Shown here: in pieces, positions 1 through 7,911 of the stretch | How the letters are laid out: every line of letters starts with the position of its first letter | Position numbering within the stretch: position 1 is the first letter of the stretch | DNA from: GCA-002712965 sp913048525 | Lineage (GTDB): Bacteria > Chloroflexota > Dehalococcoidia > Lucifugimonadales > UBA826 | Direction: 5' to 3' | Length of the DNA stretch: 19,746 nt | Assembly: GCA_913048525.1 (NCBI GenBank) | Contig: CAJWWP010000031.1 | Location: 1-19,746 of the forward strand | Translations under genes and position numbers: made by a program | The notes under the pieces: model-generated | Seen by the model: only the letters and a program-made list of their open reading frames with translations | Databases searched by the model: none | What the model was told of the DNA's origin: nothing

Positions 1-1
1 A

Positions 2-1042
2 GGCAAGCTGATTGGCAGAGATAACTATCTAATGGCTGTCGGAGAATTCGATGACTTAGCATCTATTCAAACCGCTTTCATTAAGCAGTTTTACAAAGTC
101 ACACCATACGTTCCTCCTACAATACTTACTCAAACAGGGGTTGGAGAAGAGAAGGGGTCGCTGGAAACCTTCCTTATGGGTAAAAGAGGTACACGAGTAA
201 AAATAATTAGCCCGATGCGTGGGGAACGAAAAAAACTTGTCAACATGGTGGTTGAAAATGCAAATCAAGGTATGCAACAACTTAAGGTCACCCGATTTGT
301 TGAGTCTGGGCAGAATGATCAAGCGATGATCGAACTACAAGAGGCACTCAGTCTACCTGAAAAACCCTCTCGAATAGAATGTTATGACATATCTAATATC
401 CAAGGAACAAATGCCGTAGGCAGCATGGTCGTATTTCAGGATGGCAAACCAAAATCATCAGATTATCGGAGATTTCAAATAAAAACCGTAGACCAAGTAG
501 ATGACTATTCAATGATGAGAGAAATGCTGAGTCGAAGATTTAGAAGATTGAAGCAAGTGGATTCGAATAATCCAACCTCAGTAAAAAAAGTTGCTCAAAA
601 AGATACGAAATGGACGGAGACGCCAAAACTCGTGTTAATCGACGGCGGCAAAGGTCATCTCGGAGCTGCGTTGCAGGTGTTTCTGGAGTTGGGAATTAAC
701 GACATCCCACTCGCAAGCCTTGCAAAAGAAAACGAAGAACTTTTCATTCCGGATGCTCAAGAGCCTATAGTTCTACCAAGAAACTCACAAGGTCTTTATC
801 TAGTGCAGAGAGCACGTGATGAGGCCCATAGATTCGCCATAACTTATCATAGAAAACGTAGGTCCAAGAGTGCAATAAAGTCATCGCTGGACATGGTTCC
901 AGGAGTTGGGCCAAGAAAAAGACGCCAGCTCCTCAAAAAATTTGGTTCAGTGACAAAAATTAGAGAGTCTTCTATTGAAGATATAGCTTCTACGCCTGGC
1001 CTTACAACAAAATTAGCTAAAACGATAAAGGAATATGTCTAG
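2..1042 (+). CDS. uvrC: UvrABC excinuclease subunit C, C-terminal part (5' end outside window)
   Basis: Nucleotide excision repair endonuclease that incises on both sides of a lesion in the UvrB-DNA complex. The frame is open from base 2 (GKLIGRDNYL, the usual UvrC stretch before the UvrB-binding region), so the ATG at 32 is internal and the gene starts before the window; the N-terminal GIY-YIG domain is missing only for that reason. Visible in order: the linker with GTRVKIISPMRGERKKLV; the RNase H-like 5' nuclease domain with IECYDISNIQG, LVLIDGGKGHL and RDEAHRFAITYHRKRR, carrying the Asp/Asp/His catalytic positions; then a C-terminal helix-hairpin-helix pair (VPGVGPRKRRQLLKKFG and ASTPGLTTKLA). 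It ends with TAG at 1040-1042, overlapping by four bases the stop of the opposite-strand PIN gene. Function is near certain from these motifs. Confidence 0.96.
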   Translation, partial: GKLIGRDNYLMAVGEFDDLASIQTAFIKQFYKVTPYVPPTILTQTGVGEEKGSLETFLMGKRGTRVKIISPMRGERKKLVNMVVENANQGMQQLKVTRFVESGQNDQAMIELQEALSLPEKPSRIECYDISNIQGTNAVGSMVVFQDGKPKSSDYRRFQIKTVDQVDDYSMMREMLSRRFRRLKQVDSNNPTSVKKVAQKDTKWTETPKLVLIDGGKGHLGAALQVFLELGINDIPLASLAKENEELFIPDAQEPIVLPRNSQGLYLVQRARDEAHRFAITYHRKRRSKSAIKSSLDMVPGVGPRKRRQLLKKFGSVTKIRESSIEDIASTPGLTTKLAKTIKEYV

Positions 1043-1479
1043 CTATAAATTTCCGTTTCAGTTTGATTTAATATATAGCTTTCGAGATATTTAGCCTCGC
1101 AATTAAATGGAGCATATTCCTCTGGGTCATTAGTCACAATATCTTTCCCAACCAACTCGGCATAGGCCGCTAATACGGCACGTTCTATGCCCAGCGAAGA
1201 GTCTATATCTAAGTTCCCCCTCAAAAAATTTCCAGCATGTCGGGCAACCTCGCTATCCAGATCTATTACATCAAGAAAAGAAAATATCCCAGTGAACCCA
1301 ATCTCTGACTTCCTATCAAATGTGGCTGTCGACCATATGTTGATAATAGAAACTGCACAAATTGATATATTAATATTTCCTTCTATTGCTTCAAAAATCA
1401 ATTTCCTAGCATGGGTATCCCCATTTTTGTAGGCATTTAGAATTGTTGAATCTACCATTATTTCATTAACTTGGGTCAT
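1039..1479 (-). CDS. PIN-domain protein, VapC-like putative toxin (degenerate active site)
   Basis: 146 residues resembling the PIN ribonuclease fold of VapC toxins. An N-terminal hydrophobic strand ends in Asp10 (IMVDSTILNAY) and a late IVTNDPEEY carries Asp118, matching the first and last acidic positions of the family. The middle of the domain is unusual: the segment that normally supplies a conserved Glu reads VSIINIWSTA without an acidic residue, and the usual Asp before the AxLAAxA helix is replaced by Glu99-Arg100. Activity may therefore be weakened or lost. Its start overlaps the stop of the upstream gene as ATGA, indicating translational coupling, the usual order being antitoxin then toxin. 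Its TAG stop lies in the CTAG at 1039-1042 that also holds the uvrC stop. PIN membership is a motif-level call; the toxin role is inferred from context. Confidence 0.72.
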   Translation of the reverse strand: MTQVNEIMVDSTILNAYKNGDTHARKLIFEAIEGNINISICAVSIINIWSTATFDRKSEIGFTGIFSFLDVIDLDSEVARHAGNFLRGNLDIDSSLGIERAVLAAYAELVGKDIVTNDPEEYAPFNCEAKYLESYILNQTETEIYS

Positions 1480-1781
1480 AAGAATGCTTCCAGAGCTATC
1501 CTTTTTGCTTCATCTTCCGAGAGTTCAATCGGAGTGCCTACTGGTTGTCCTGCCTGCATTCTCAAATACTCGTCATCCCAAACTGTGGTCGAGGACACAG
1601 GTTCACTGTCAGATTCAGTCACACTTCCCTCACTACCCAAATACATTAGGAGGGATTTTTCAAGAATCTCTCTCATAGACAATCGGTCTTCTGCGGACTT
1701 AGATTTCACTAATAGATATATATCTTCACGGATGTTCGCAAATATTTGCCTTGTAGGCTCATCTGATTTTTTTCTTGCCAT
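1476..1781 (-). CDS. Putative antitoxin, ribbon-helix-helix-like, partner of the PIN protein
   Basis: 101 residues. The ATG at 1781 is chosen over an upstream in-frame start at 1883 because AAAGG lies 7 bases before it and the extra 34 residues look like spurious non-coding translation. The N-terminal half (RQIFANIREDIYLLVKSKSA, then LSMREILEKSLLMYLGS) fits a short beta strand followed by two helices, as in ribbon-helix-helix DNA-binding antitoxins. The C-terminal half is acidic and extended, with DDEYLRMQAGQPVGTP and a final helix, as expected of a toxin-neutralising tail. The gene overlaps the following PIN gene by four bases (ATGA). If it is an antitoxin it probably represses its own promoter in the 1782-1922 gap, which it shares divergently with the glycerate kinase gene. 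The family assignment rests on secondary-structure pattern only. Confidence 0.6.
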   Translation of the reverse strand: MARKKSDEPTRQIFANIREDIYLLVKSKSAEDRLSMREILEKSLLMYLGSEGSVTESDSEPVSSTTVWDDEYLRMQAGQPVGTPIELSEDEAKRIALEAFL

Positions 1782-1922
1782 TATGCTACCTTTACTAACA
1801 ACTATAGTATTAAAGTACCGTAATTCCTTTTCCATATCAATCAACATATATAAATATGAATAACTCAAAGACGCAGAAACCAATTAACTTAAAATGTAAT
1901 AATCGAAAAGGACCTATATAAA

Positions 1923-3062
1923 GTGAAAATCGTAATAGCCCCCCAAGCATATAAGGGAAGTATTACTGCTTTAGGAGTTGCAATAGCAGCGGAGAAAGGG
2001 ATTCTCAAGGTATTTCCAGAGGCGGAAGTACTTATTTGTCCAGTAGCAGATGGTGGAGACGGAACACTGGAGACATTGGTGGAGGGTTCTGGGGGAGAGA
2101 TAAATGAAACCAACGTCACTGGCCCCATAGGGGAAAGGCTAGACGCATCGTGGGGAGCCATGGGAGACGGGAAAACCGCCGTGATCGAAATGGCTAGAAG
2201 TTCTGGACTCGCCCTACTCTCTCTCGACGAAAGGGATCCACTGAATTCCACCACATTCGGCCTTGGAGAGGTGATACTACAGGCCTTGGACAGGGGTTTT
2301 AGAAACTTCATAGTAGGAATAGGTGGAAGTGCCACAAATGACGCAGGTGCTGGTATGGCTCAAGCCTTAGGGGTAAATCTACTAGATGAAAACGGGAAAC
2401 AACTGTCACCTGGAGGTGCAGCCCTAGACAAATTGTCAGAAATCGACTTATCTGGCATTGACTCAAGGATCCAAGATTGTGATTTTCAAATTGCCTGTGA
2501 CGTAAACAATCCTTTAACTGGCCCTGAAGGGGCCTCGGCTGTCTACGGACCTCAAAAAGGCGCGACGCCCGATAATGTTAAACAACTCGATAAAGCACTG
2601 GGCAATTTTTCAGATGTCGTTAAGAGCCAGTTAGACAGAGATGTTGAAAATATTCCAGGTGCGGGTGCCGCCGGCGGACTCGGGGCCGGAATGATAGCTT
2701 TCTTAGATGGTCAATTGAGGGCGGGAGTGGACATCGTATTAGACACAGTGGAATTAAAAACGAAAATGGAGGGGGCTAAGTTAGTCATAACTGGTGAAGG
2801 TGGTATGGATTTTCAGACTGTCTACAACAAAGCCCCAATAGGTGTGGCACGACTAGCATCAGAAATGGACATCCCGTGCTTTGGAATATCAGGAATGCTC
2901 GGTGAAAACTATCAAGTTGTGCATGACTATGGGTTAGAATCCGCACTCTCAATCGTAAGTGGTCCAATGACGTTGGAAGAAGCCTCTGCAAATGCGGCAA
3001 TCCTCATAGAAAATTCCGTAGAGGAAGCACTTCGACTGGTTCGTATTGGTATGTCCATATAA
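1923..3062 (+). CDS. Glycerate kinase (GarK/GlxK family)
   Basis: ATP-dependent phosphorylation of D-glycerate, in this family mainly to 2-phosphoglycerate, feeding glyoxylate- or serine-derived carbon into lower glycolysis. At 379 residues it has normal family length. Motifs in order: MKIVIAPQAYKGS at the N-terminus (commonly APDSFKGS), VADGGDGT at 41-48, GGSATNDAGAGM at 134-145, CDVNNPLTGPEGAS at 192-205, GPQKGAT at 209-215, GAGAAGGLGAGM at 246-257, and TGEGGMDFQT at 290-299. The last motif usually has Arg where Gly294 stands here, a departure that could alter substrate or nucleotide contacts. The start is a GTG with AAAAGGA ten bases upstream. It is divergent from the toxin-antitoxin pair and converges on lutC, leaving 15 bases between the stops, so it is not in an operon with the lut genes although both serve small organic acid use. 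Confidence 0.92.
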   Translation: MKIVIAPQAYKGSITALGVAIAAEKGILKVFPEAEVLICPVADGGDGTLETLVEGSGGEINETNVTGPIGERLDASWGAMGDGKTAVIEMARSSGLALLSLDERDPLNSTTFGLGEVILQALDRGFRNFIVGIGGSATNDAGAGMAQALGVNLLDENGKQLSPGGAALDKLSEIDLSGIDSRIQDCDFQIACDVNNPLTGPEGASAVYGPQKGATPDNVKQLDKALGNFSDVVKSQLDRDVENIPGAGAAGGLGAGMIAFLDGQLRAGVDIVLDTVELKTKMEGAKLVITGEGGMDFQTVYNKAPIGVARLASEMDIPCFGISGMLGENYQVVHDYGLESALSIVSGPMTLEEASANAAILIENSVEEALRLVRIGMSI

Positions 3063-3077
3063 AGATTAAAGAAGATT

Positions 3078-3797
3078 TTAATCCACCAATACCATTCGTA
3101 CATCTCCCGGTCCGTGAACGCCTGTAACGAGAGTGTATTCGATATCAGCGGACCTACTAGGTCCCGAAATTAGACTAGCATATTGTGGAGCTAGTCCATG
3201 AATAGATTGCCATTTCCTCAAGAGAAAAAGTTCATCTAAACTGGGCAACACCTGTCCTCTTTTTACTATAACTATGTGAACCGGTGGCGCTAAACCAACC
3301 AGACGACCAGTCTCCGAATCCGATGAAAGTACCGCCGTTCCGGTTTCAGCAATAGCAAACTCAACTCCTGTGATCCCCACATCAGCCCGCAAGGCCGTGG
3401 CTCTCATGTCATCTGAACTAATTTCATTGCTAGAGTCTATTGTGACAACATCGAGTTCACTGTTCGATAATTTGGACAAACCGATGTCTCTTATGCTTCC
3501 TTGAGCTGTAATAACTATGTTTTTTGCACTAATATCAGCAACAACAGACTCTACAAATTCAAAAGCATCTTCTGCATTTGAGCATCTACTTACTTGCCAG
3601 CCCAAAGATTCAGCCGTAGTCAATAATGCTGAAGCCAAATCTTCCCAGTGGTCTGAAGCATATTTTAAAATTTTGGTTGCTTGATCGTTTACCCTAGTAT
3701 CTGTCAAATAGAAAGGCATGTCTTGAAATTTAGTAGCTTCAGCCCCGCCCGATTCCACAGCTTTTTTTACTCTAGCTAGAAATTGCTCTCTACCCAT
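3078..3797 (-). CDS. lutC: Lactate utilization protein C (LUD domain)
   Basis: Third gene of a lutABC operon; with LutA and LutB it forms the iron-sulfur L-lactate oxidation complex that produces pyruvate in the cytoplasm. It has 239 residues, normal for LutC. The LUD domain shows ADVGITGVEFAIAETGT (139-154), the PPVHIVIV strand and the hallmark SGPSRSADIE at 211-220. The N-terminus (REQFLARVKKAV) is the usual amphipathic helix. The start ATG lies two bases after the lutB stop, with GAGGGTG upstream inside the end of lutB, so translation is probably coupled. LUD proteins are also found outside lactate oxidation, but the complete ABC order makes this assignment firm. The true substrate (lactate or another 2-hydroxy acid) cannot be read from sequence. 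Confidence 0.93.
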   Translation of the reverse strand: MGREQFLARVKKAVESGGAEATKFQDMPFYLTDTRVNDQATKILKYASDHWEDLASALLTTAESLGWQVSRCSNAEDAFEFVESVVADISAKNIVITAQGSIRDIGLSKLSNSELDVVTIDSSNEISSDDMRATALRADVGITGVEFAIAETGTAVLSSDSETGRLVGLAPPVHIVIVKRGQVLPSLDELFLLRKWQSIHGLAPQYASLISGPSRSADIEYTLVTGVHGPGDVRMVLVD

Positions 3798-3799
3798 AT

Positions 3800-5218
3800 T
3801 TATTCACCCTCGGATCTATATTTATCCCAAAGTTGAGTAAAAGTCTGATCCGGTAGATTTGGCAAATTTCTGTGAGTAGACCAAGATGACGGCAGGGGGA
3901 CCCTGTTTCCCATAAAAACTTTCGCTAGTTTACTTCCAATACCATGCATAAGTGTCGATAATTTGGCATTGCCTAGAACATAACCAGCCATTCTGTATAT
4001 GGTCCTGTCAACAATTCCTGACGAAACCTCTTCTGGATAATCTTTCCCTTCCGACAGCTCACTCCTCATATAAAGTAGCATCCTAGGTATATCTATTTTG
4101 ACAGGGCAGACTTCCTTACATGCTCCACAAAGACTAGAGGCGAAAGGTAAATCCTTTCCTTTCGACAACCCTGTAAGCATCGGAGTGACTACCGCACCTA
4201 TCGGACCAGGATATACCCATCCATAGGAATGACCACCGACTTTCCGGTATACAGGGCACGCATTTAGACACGCCCCACAACGGAGACAGTAAAGCGCTTC
4301 TCGAAGTTCCTTATTCGCCAATATGTCTGAGCGCCCGTTATCCACAATAACCAAATGGAACTCTTCCGGTCCATCAATATCTCCTTCTTTTTTTGGACCA
4401 GAAGTAGTTGTAACGTAGCTAGACATCCACTGACCAGTTGCTGACCTTATCAAAAGCCTCAAGAATAGCCCTAGATCTGCCATAGAAGGTATAACTTTTT
4501 CCATCCCCACAACGGCTACGTGTATTTTAGGAAGAGAGGTACACATCCTCCCGTTACCTTCGTTGGTAACTAGCGTTAGAGTGCCCGTATCCGCCACCAA
4601 AAAGTTCCCCCCTGTAATCCCCATATCAGCTTCTATAAATTTTTCCCTAAGTTGCTTTCTCGCAACCTCAGTTAAGTTTTCAATGTCCAAACCAGGATCC
4701 GTGCCTATTTTTTTGCTGAAAAGCTCAGCCACTTCTCCACTAGACTTATGAATAGCAGGGGCGATGATGTGATAAGGAGTCTCCTCAGCGAGTTGCACAA
4801 TATACTCTCCAAGATCGGTCTCGATTGGCTCAATCCCCTCCTCTTCAAGTCTCTCATTCAGAGACATCTCCTCTGAAAGCATAGATTTACTCTTTACTAC
4901 AGTTTTGACGCCCTTAGCTTTAGCCAAATTCAAAATGTAGTTGCTCGCCTCAACAGCTGTGTCCGCAAAATGTACCTTGCCACCATTTTTCACTACTTGA
5001 GATTCCAACATCTCTAAGTAGTGATGAAGATTATCCAAGGTATGTTCCTTGATTAGGCGGGCTTGATCTTGCATTTGTTCCCAATTTTCTGTCGCAGCTG
5101 TAACATCTAATCGGGCCTTATAAAAACCTGAATAAAGACCAGACAAATTTTTTTGAATCTTTAAGTCATGAAGTGTCGAGTTTGATTTTTCTCTAAATTT
5201 CTCTGTTATTGGTTTCAT
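3800..5218 (-). CDS. lutB: Lactate utilization iron-sulfur protein B
   Basis: Central iron-sulfur subunit of the LutABC lactate oxidation complex, 472 residues, as expected for the family. The N-terminal two thirds is a LUD domain (MGITGGNFLVADTGTLTLVT at about 199-218, then SGPKKEGDIDGPEEFH at 273-288). It is followed by a ferredoxin-like region with two cysteine clusters: Cys311, 314, 317 and 321 in CLRCGACLNACPVY, and Cys364, 367 and 371 in CGACKEVCPV. Between them lies GGHSYGWVYPGPIGAVVTP, typical of LutB. The clusters would relay electrons from substrate oxidation, with LutA as partner. Its ATG overlaps the lutA stop as ATGA and its TAA is two bases before lutC, so the three are one translationally coupled operon. 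All expected cysteines are present. Confidence 0.95.
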   Translation of the reverse strand: MKPITEKFREKSNSTLHDLKIQKNLSGLYSGFYKARLDVTAATENWEQMQDQARLIKEHTLDNLHHYLEMLESQVVKNGGKVHFADTAVEASNYILNLAKAKGVKTVVKSKSMLSEEMSLNERLEEEGIEPIETDLGEYIVQLAEETPYHIIAPAIHKSSGEVAELFSKKIGTDPGLDIENLTEVARKQLREKFIEADMGITGGNFLVADTGTLTLVTNEGNGRMCTSLPKIHVAVVGMEKVIPSMADLGLFLRLLIRSATGQWMSSYVTTTSGPKKEGDIDGPEEFHLVIVDNGRSDILANKELREALYCLRCGACLNACPVYRKVGGHSYGWVYPGPIGAVVTPMLTGLSKGKDLPFASSLCGACKEVCPVKIDIPRMLLYMRSELSEGKDYPEEVSSGIVDRTIYRMAGYVLGNAKLSTLMHGIGSKLAKVFMGNRVPLPSSWSTHRNLPNLPDQTFTQLWDKYRSEGE

Positions 5219-6003
5219 AGTTCCTGTGACTCCGAAATCACTTCATCTAACAATTCAGAGATATGCTTGGCCTTTACTGGAAGGCCTCGCTTCCTAATCC
5301 CTCCATCAATGTTCATTAGGCAACTCGAATCACAAGATGTGACAATATCAGCCCCAGATTTTTCAATTAAATCCACTTTTTCATTCATCATAGCTGCTGA
5401 TATTTCCGCGTATTTGACAGCAAATGTCCCACCAAAACCGCAACATACCTCTGCCTGTTCTAAATTCACTATGTTGATATTAGGGAGATTCCTAAGAATA
5501 GTTTCGGGCCCGTCACCAACACCTAAATCTCTGTGAAGATGACAGGACTCGTGGTAAACCACATCAGGCAATTTTTTATCCAAAGCACTACTATTTATCT
5601 TTGAGAAAAATTCGCCATTAGTAACCAATTTATTAAGATATTCAGAGAACTCAAATATACGGCCCGCAAGATTTTCTGTTTCAGATTTCAAAAAGTGATC
5701 AGGCCCAATCAGCTCCTGATAATGATTCCGGATCATACTGACACAGGAGCCTGAAGGTACAACAATGTCCCCAGGAACATCTTTGTAGGTCTCAATAATT
5801 TTTTCTGCAAGCTTCCTTGCCTCATTCCGAAACCCGGAATTAAAAAAGGGCTGGCCGCAACAAGACTGGTTTCGTTCGACACTCACCTTGCAGGAAAAAT
5901 GCTCCAATACTCGAGCAGTGCTTAACCCAACCTCCGGATAAATATGATTTACCACGCAGGTTGCGAAAATACTTACGTTTGGCTTTGGCGAACTAGACAA
6001 CAC
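5215..6003 (-). CDS. lutA: Lactate utilization protein A (CCG-domain subunit)
   Basis: CCG-domain subunit of the LutABC L-lactate oxidation complex. The first cysteine-rich repeat includes Cys16 (FATCVVNHIYPEVG) and Cys48-Cys49 in NQSCCGQPFFNSG, with Cys87 following. The second includes HESCH at 152-156, VCCGFGGTFAVKYAEIS at 186-202, and Cys224/Cys228. These CCG motifs bind iron-sulfur or heterodisulfide-type centres. The length of 262 is slightly over the usual value of about 240 because of a short N-terminal extension. The start used is GTG at 6003; a TTG at 6000 is an equally possible start, with only a weak TTGGA upstream. The stop overlaps the lutB start by four bases. A small membrane-protein gene lies 46 bases upstream on the same strand and may be the first gene of the same transcript. 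Confidence 0.94.
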   Translation of the reverse strand: MLSSSPKPNVSIFATCVVNHIYPEVGLSTARVLEHFSCKVSVERNQSCCGQPFFNSGFRNEARKLAEKIIETYKDVPGDIVVPSGSCVSMIRNHYQELIGPDHFLKSETENLAGRIFEFSEYLNKLVTNGEFFSKINSSALDKKLPDVVYHESCHLHRDLGVGDGPETILRNLPNINIVNLEQAEVCCGFGGTFAVKYAEISAAMMNEKVDLIEKSGADIVTSCDSSCLMNIDGGIRKRGLPVKAKHISELLDEVISESQEL

Positions 6004-6049
6004 AAATATCCAAAATGCTGATTACCCCATCGGCAAATAAAAAGTCCTA

Positions 6050-6295
6050 CTAGAATAGGATTCCTTTAACAGCGAATCCTAATATCCAAGATAGCATTAG
6101 TGCGCTACCACCGGAGAACAGAAACCCTTCACTTTCTTCTCTAGCAGGCCCGCTAATTTTCACAACTGCTAGAAATGCCAAAAGCGACGCAGCAATTAGC
6201 CAGACTGAAATATCGTTTACTCCCAGTGCAACACCAACTAAAAATCCGACAGCGGCCCAGAAGAAAGGAATTTTTAAGATCGTTAAAACAAACAT
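6050..6295 (-). CDS. Small hydrophobic membrane protein, unknown function
   Basis: 81 residues with three predicted membrane-spanning segments by hydrophobicity: roughly 3-26 (VLTILKIPFFWAAVGFLVG...), 30-46 (VWLIAASLLAFLAVVKI) and 61-80 (GGSALMLSWILGFAVKGILF). A short charged loop (SGPAREESEG) lies between the second and third. No family is recognised. It precedes lutA on the same strand with 46 bases between, so it could be co-transcribed with lutABC. No lactate permease is present, and this protein is far too small to be one of the known LctP or GltP-type permeases. No clear ribosome binding site precedes the ATG, which lowers confidence in the exact start. Coding status is supported by the uninterrupted, plausible helix pattern and by the otherwise empty gap. 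Confidence 0.62.
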   Translation of the reverse strand: MFVLTILKIPFFWAAVGFLVGVALGVNDISVWLIAASLLAFLAVVKISGPAREESEGFLFSGGSALMLSWILGFAVKGILF

Positions 6296-6415
6296 AAAGT
6301 GTCATCGAAGAATACACTCCGTTGTGTGCGTTTGCAATTGAAACCCGGGTGCGACTATCCTTGCTCCCCTAGGCACCTTAGCTTATCTAAAAAGAGATGA
6401 TGGAGGTCGTAACTA

Positions 6416-6853
6416 ATGGTAACGGGATTTAATCATTCAGGTTTTGTTGTCCAAGACATTGACAAAATGGTGGCTTTTTACAGAGACGATTTGGGGTTGA
6501 GAGTGGAAAGAGAGGTAGACAGCAAGGCCCCAGAAACGGGCGACCACACTGGAATTCCTGGAGCTCACCGGACTCTGGTTTTCGTTGGTTCTGACGGAGA
6601 GCATTCTCTAGAGTTAGTTTATTACATCCATCCAGAAAGTCCTGAGGGGCATCTAAATCGCAACCAATTAGGCGCGGCTCACGTGTGTTTCAACGTAGAT
6701 GATCTTGAAAAGCTTCATGTGGATTTAGTTGCTAAAGGAATCACTTTCGTTACTGACCCAATATTCACAGATAATCCAGATGGCTCTCGAAGAGGAATAT
6801 GTTATTGCCAAGATCCCGAAGGGAACTGGTTAGAGTTTATCCAGCCAAAGTAG
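6416..6853 (+). CDS. VOC-superfamily metalloprotein (glyoxalase/epimerase/dioxygenase fold)
   Basis: 145 residues forming the two babbab modules of the vicinal oxygen chelate fold. The expected metal-binding tetrad is visible: His7 (GFNHSGFVV), Glu66 (SLELVYY), His89 (GAAHVCFNV) and Glu140 (NWLEFIQ). The typical FYRDDLGLRVERE and the C-terminal DPEGNWLEFIQP are present. The superfamily covers glyoxalase I, methylmalonyl-CoA epimerase, fosfomycin resistance enzymes and ring-cleaving dioxygenases. The HEHE set fits an isomerase or lyase better than an extradiol dioxygenase, but the substrate cannot be assigned. GGAGG nine bases before the ATG gives a confident start. It is a single-gene unit: divergent from the small membrane protein and convergent with the NHL protein gene, with three bases between stop codons. 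Confidence 0.88.
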   Translation: MVTGFNHSGFVVQDIDKMVAFYRDDLGLRVEREVDSKAPETGDHTGIPGAHRTLVFVGSDGEHSLELVYYIHPESPEGHLNRNQLGAAHVCFNVDDLEKLHVDLVAKGITFVTDPIFTDNPDGSRRGICYCQDPEGNWLEFIQPK

Positions 6854-6856
6854 AAA

Positions 6857-7879
6857 TCAGCAAATTTTGTAAACTTGAACACGATGCCTATTGGATTCAA
6901 CCACGTACAGTAAATCATTCTGGTCAATAACAACAGAAACCGGTCCCCAAAAAAATGACTCTGTCTGAGAAGATACATGATGGGGACTACTGAGATGATC
7001 GGGAATCTCCGGCAGGAGTTCTGAAATTTCCCTCTGCTCCATTTCATCCGGATTGGATTCAAAAAATTCGATTGCCCACTGAGATAACGTAGCCTCACCT
7101 CTTAAAGAAAATTTGAACGCTCCTTCATCGTTAAAAACCTGGACTCTTTCATTCCCCCAGTCTGCTACATATACGTCACCTCGACGATCTACTGCCACTG
7201 AAGAAGGTCTAGACAATTCCCCTTCACCTGAGCCTGATAAGCCGATGGTATCCAAAAACTTTCCATCGCGGGTGAATACTTGGATGCGATCGTTCCTCCA
7301 ATCAGAAACGTACAGTCTCTCCTGAGCGTCAAAGGTGATCCCCCAAGGAAGATTGAACTGGCCTTCGTCAGAACCATAGCTACCCCATTGTGCGATAAAG
7401 TTACCGTCCGGTGTGTATTGCTGTATGCGATGGTTTTTTTGATCAGAAATAAACACCACGTTATCTTCTGTTACTGCCATACCCGCAGGGCCTTGGAATT
7501 CTCCCGGGTTTTCCCCTGCCGTCCCCCAATGTGACAAATACTGCCCTTCAGAGGAATAGATAGTAATACGGTTATTGTGTTCGTCAGAAACCAACGCCCT
7601 GGAGTTTTTATCAAACTCTATTCCAACAGGCCACACCATTTGGCCGTCACCGTCACCAAAGCCAAAGCCAAATTCGAACAGGTAGTCCTCGTCAAGATTA
7701 CAAACACCAACCCTAATCGCTGAGCGCCTCGCTGGGTCACATCTGTTTAGAACAAAGAGGTTCCCTTCTTCTGAAACAGCCAAATCATACGGATTAGCAA
7801 ATCCCCTACCGTTATAGCCATTATTAACAATCCCAATTGTCTTTAGGTATTGAGTGTTAGATGTTGAAGTTGAGGACAT
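6857..7879 (-). CDS. NHL-repeat beta-propeller protein
   Basis: 340 residues carrying about six NHL-type repeats, each of the form P-x-G-[IVM]-A-[VF]-D-x-x-G-x-[VL]-[YF]-V-[SA]-D-x-x-N-x-R-[IV]-Q-[VY]. Clear copies include WPVGIEFDKNSRALVSDEHN, GPAGMAVTEDNVVFISDQKN, LPWGITFDAQERLYVSDWRN, RPSSVAVDRRGDVYVADWGN and a final GPVSVVIDQNDLLYVVESNR, which together suggest a closed six-bladed propeller. A charged insertion rich in Glu and Pro separates the last two blades. The start is set at ATG 7879, with GGAG nine bases before it, not at an upstream TTG (7885) that sits too close to that site. No signal peptide is visible, although many NHL proteins are exported. It is the third gene of the DUF1501-DUF1800 operon, 32 bases after DUF1800, and may be a scaffold or ligand-binding partner; no catalytic role can be assigned. 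Confidence 0.88.
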   Translation of the reverse strand: MSSTSTSNTQYLKTIGIVNNGYNGRGFANPYDLAVSEEGNLFVLNRCDPARRSAIRVGVCNLDEDYLFEFGFGFGDGDGQMVWPVGIEFDKNSRALVSDEHNNRITIYSSEGQYLSHWGTAGENPGEFQGPAGMAVTEDNVVFISDQKNHRIQQYTPDGNFIAQWGSYGSDEGQFNLPWGITFDAQERLYVSDWRNDRIQVFTRDGKFLDTIGLSGSGEGELSRPSSVAVDRRGDVYVADWGNERVQVFNDEGAFKFSLRGEATLSQWAIEFFESNPDEMEQREISELLPEIPDHLSSPHHVSSQTESFFWGPVSVVIDQNDLLYVVESNRHRVQVYKIC

Positions 7880-7911
7880 CGGCAAAAACTCCGTTACTGT
7901 TTATTTCGAGT

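Noticed and set aside
1782..1883. N-terminal extension of the antitoxin from an upstream in-frame start
   Set aside because: The extension has no homology-like features and a good Shine-Dalgarno site precedes the ATG at 1781.
3064..3083. GATTAAA/TTTAATC hairpin as a terminator shared by the glycerate kinase gene and lutC
   Set aside because: The stem is almost entirely A-T, has no U tract on either strand and overlaps the lutC stop codon; too weak to call.
6296..6415. Possible tRNA or structured RNA around ACCCGGGT in the gap before the VOC gene
   Set aside because: No cloverleaf arms or TpsiC sequence could be drawn on either strand; only short incidental palindromes.
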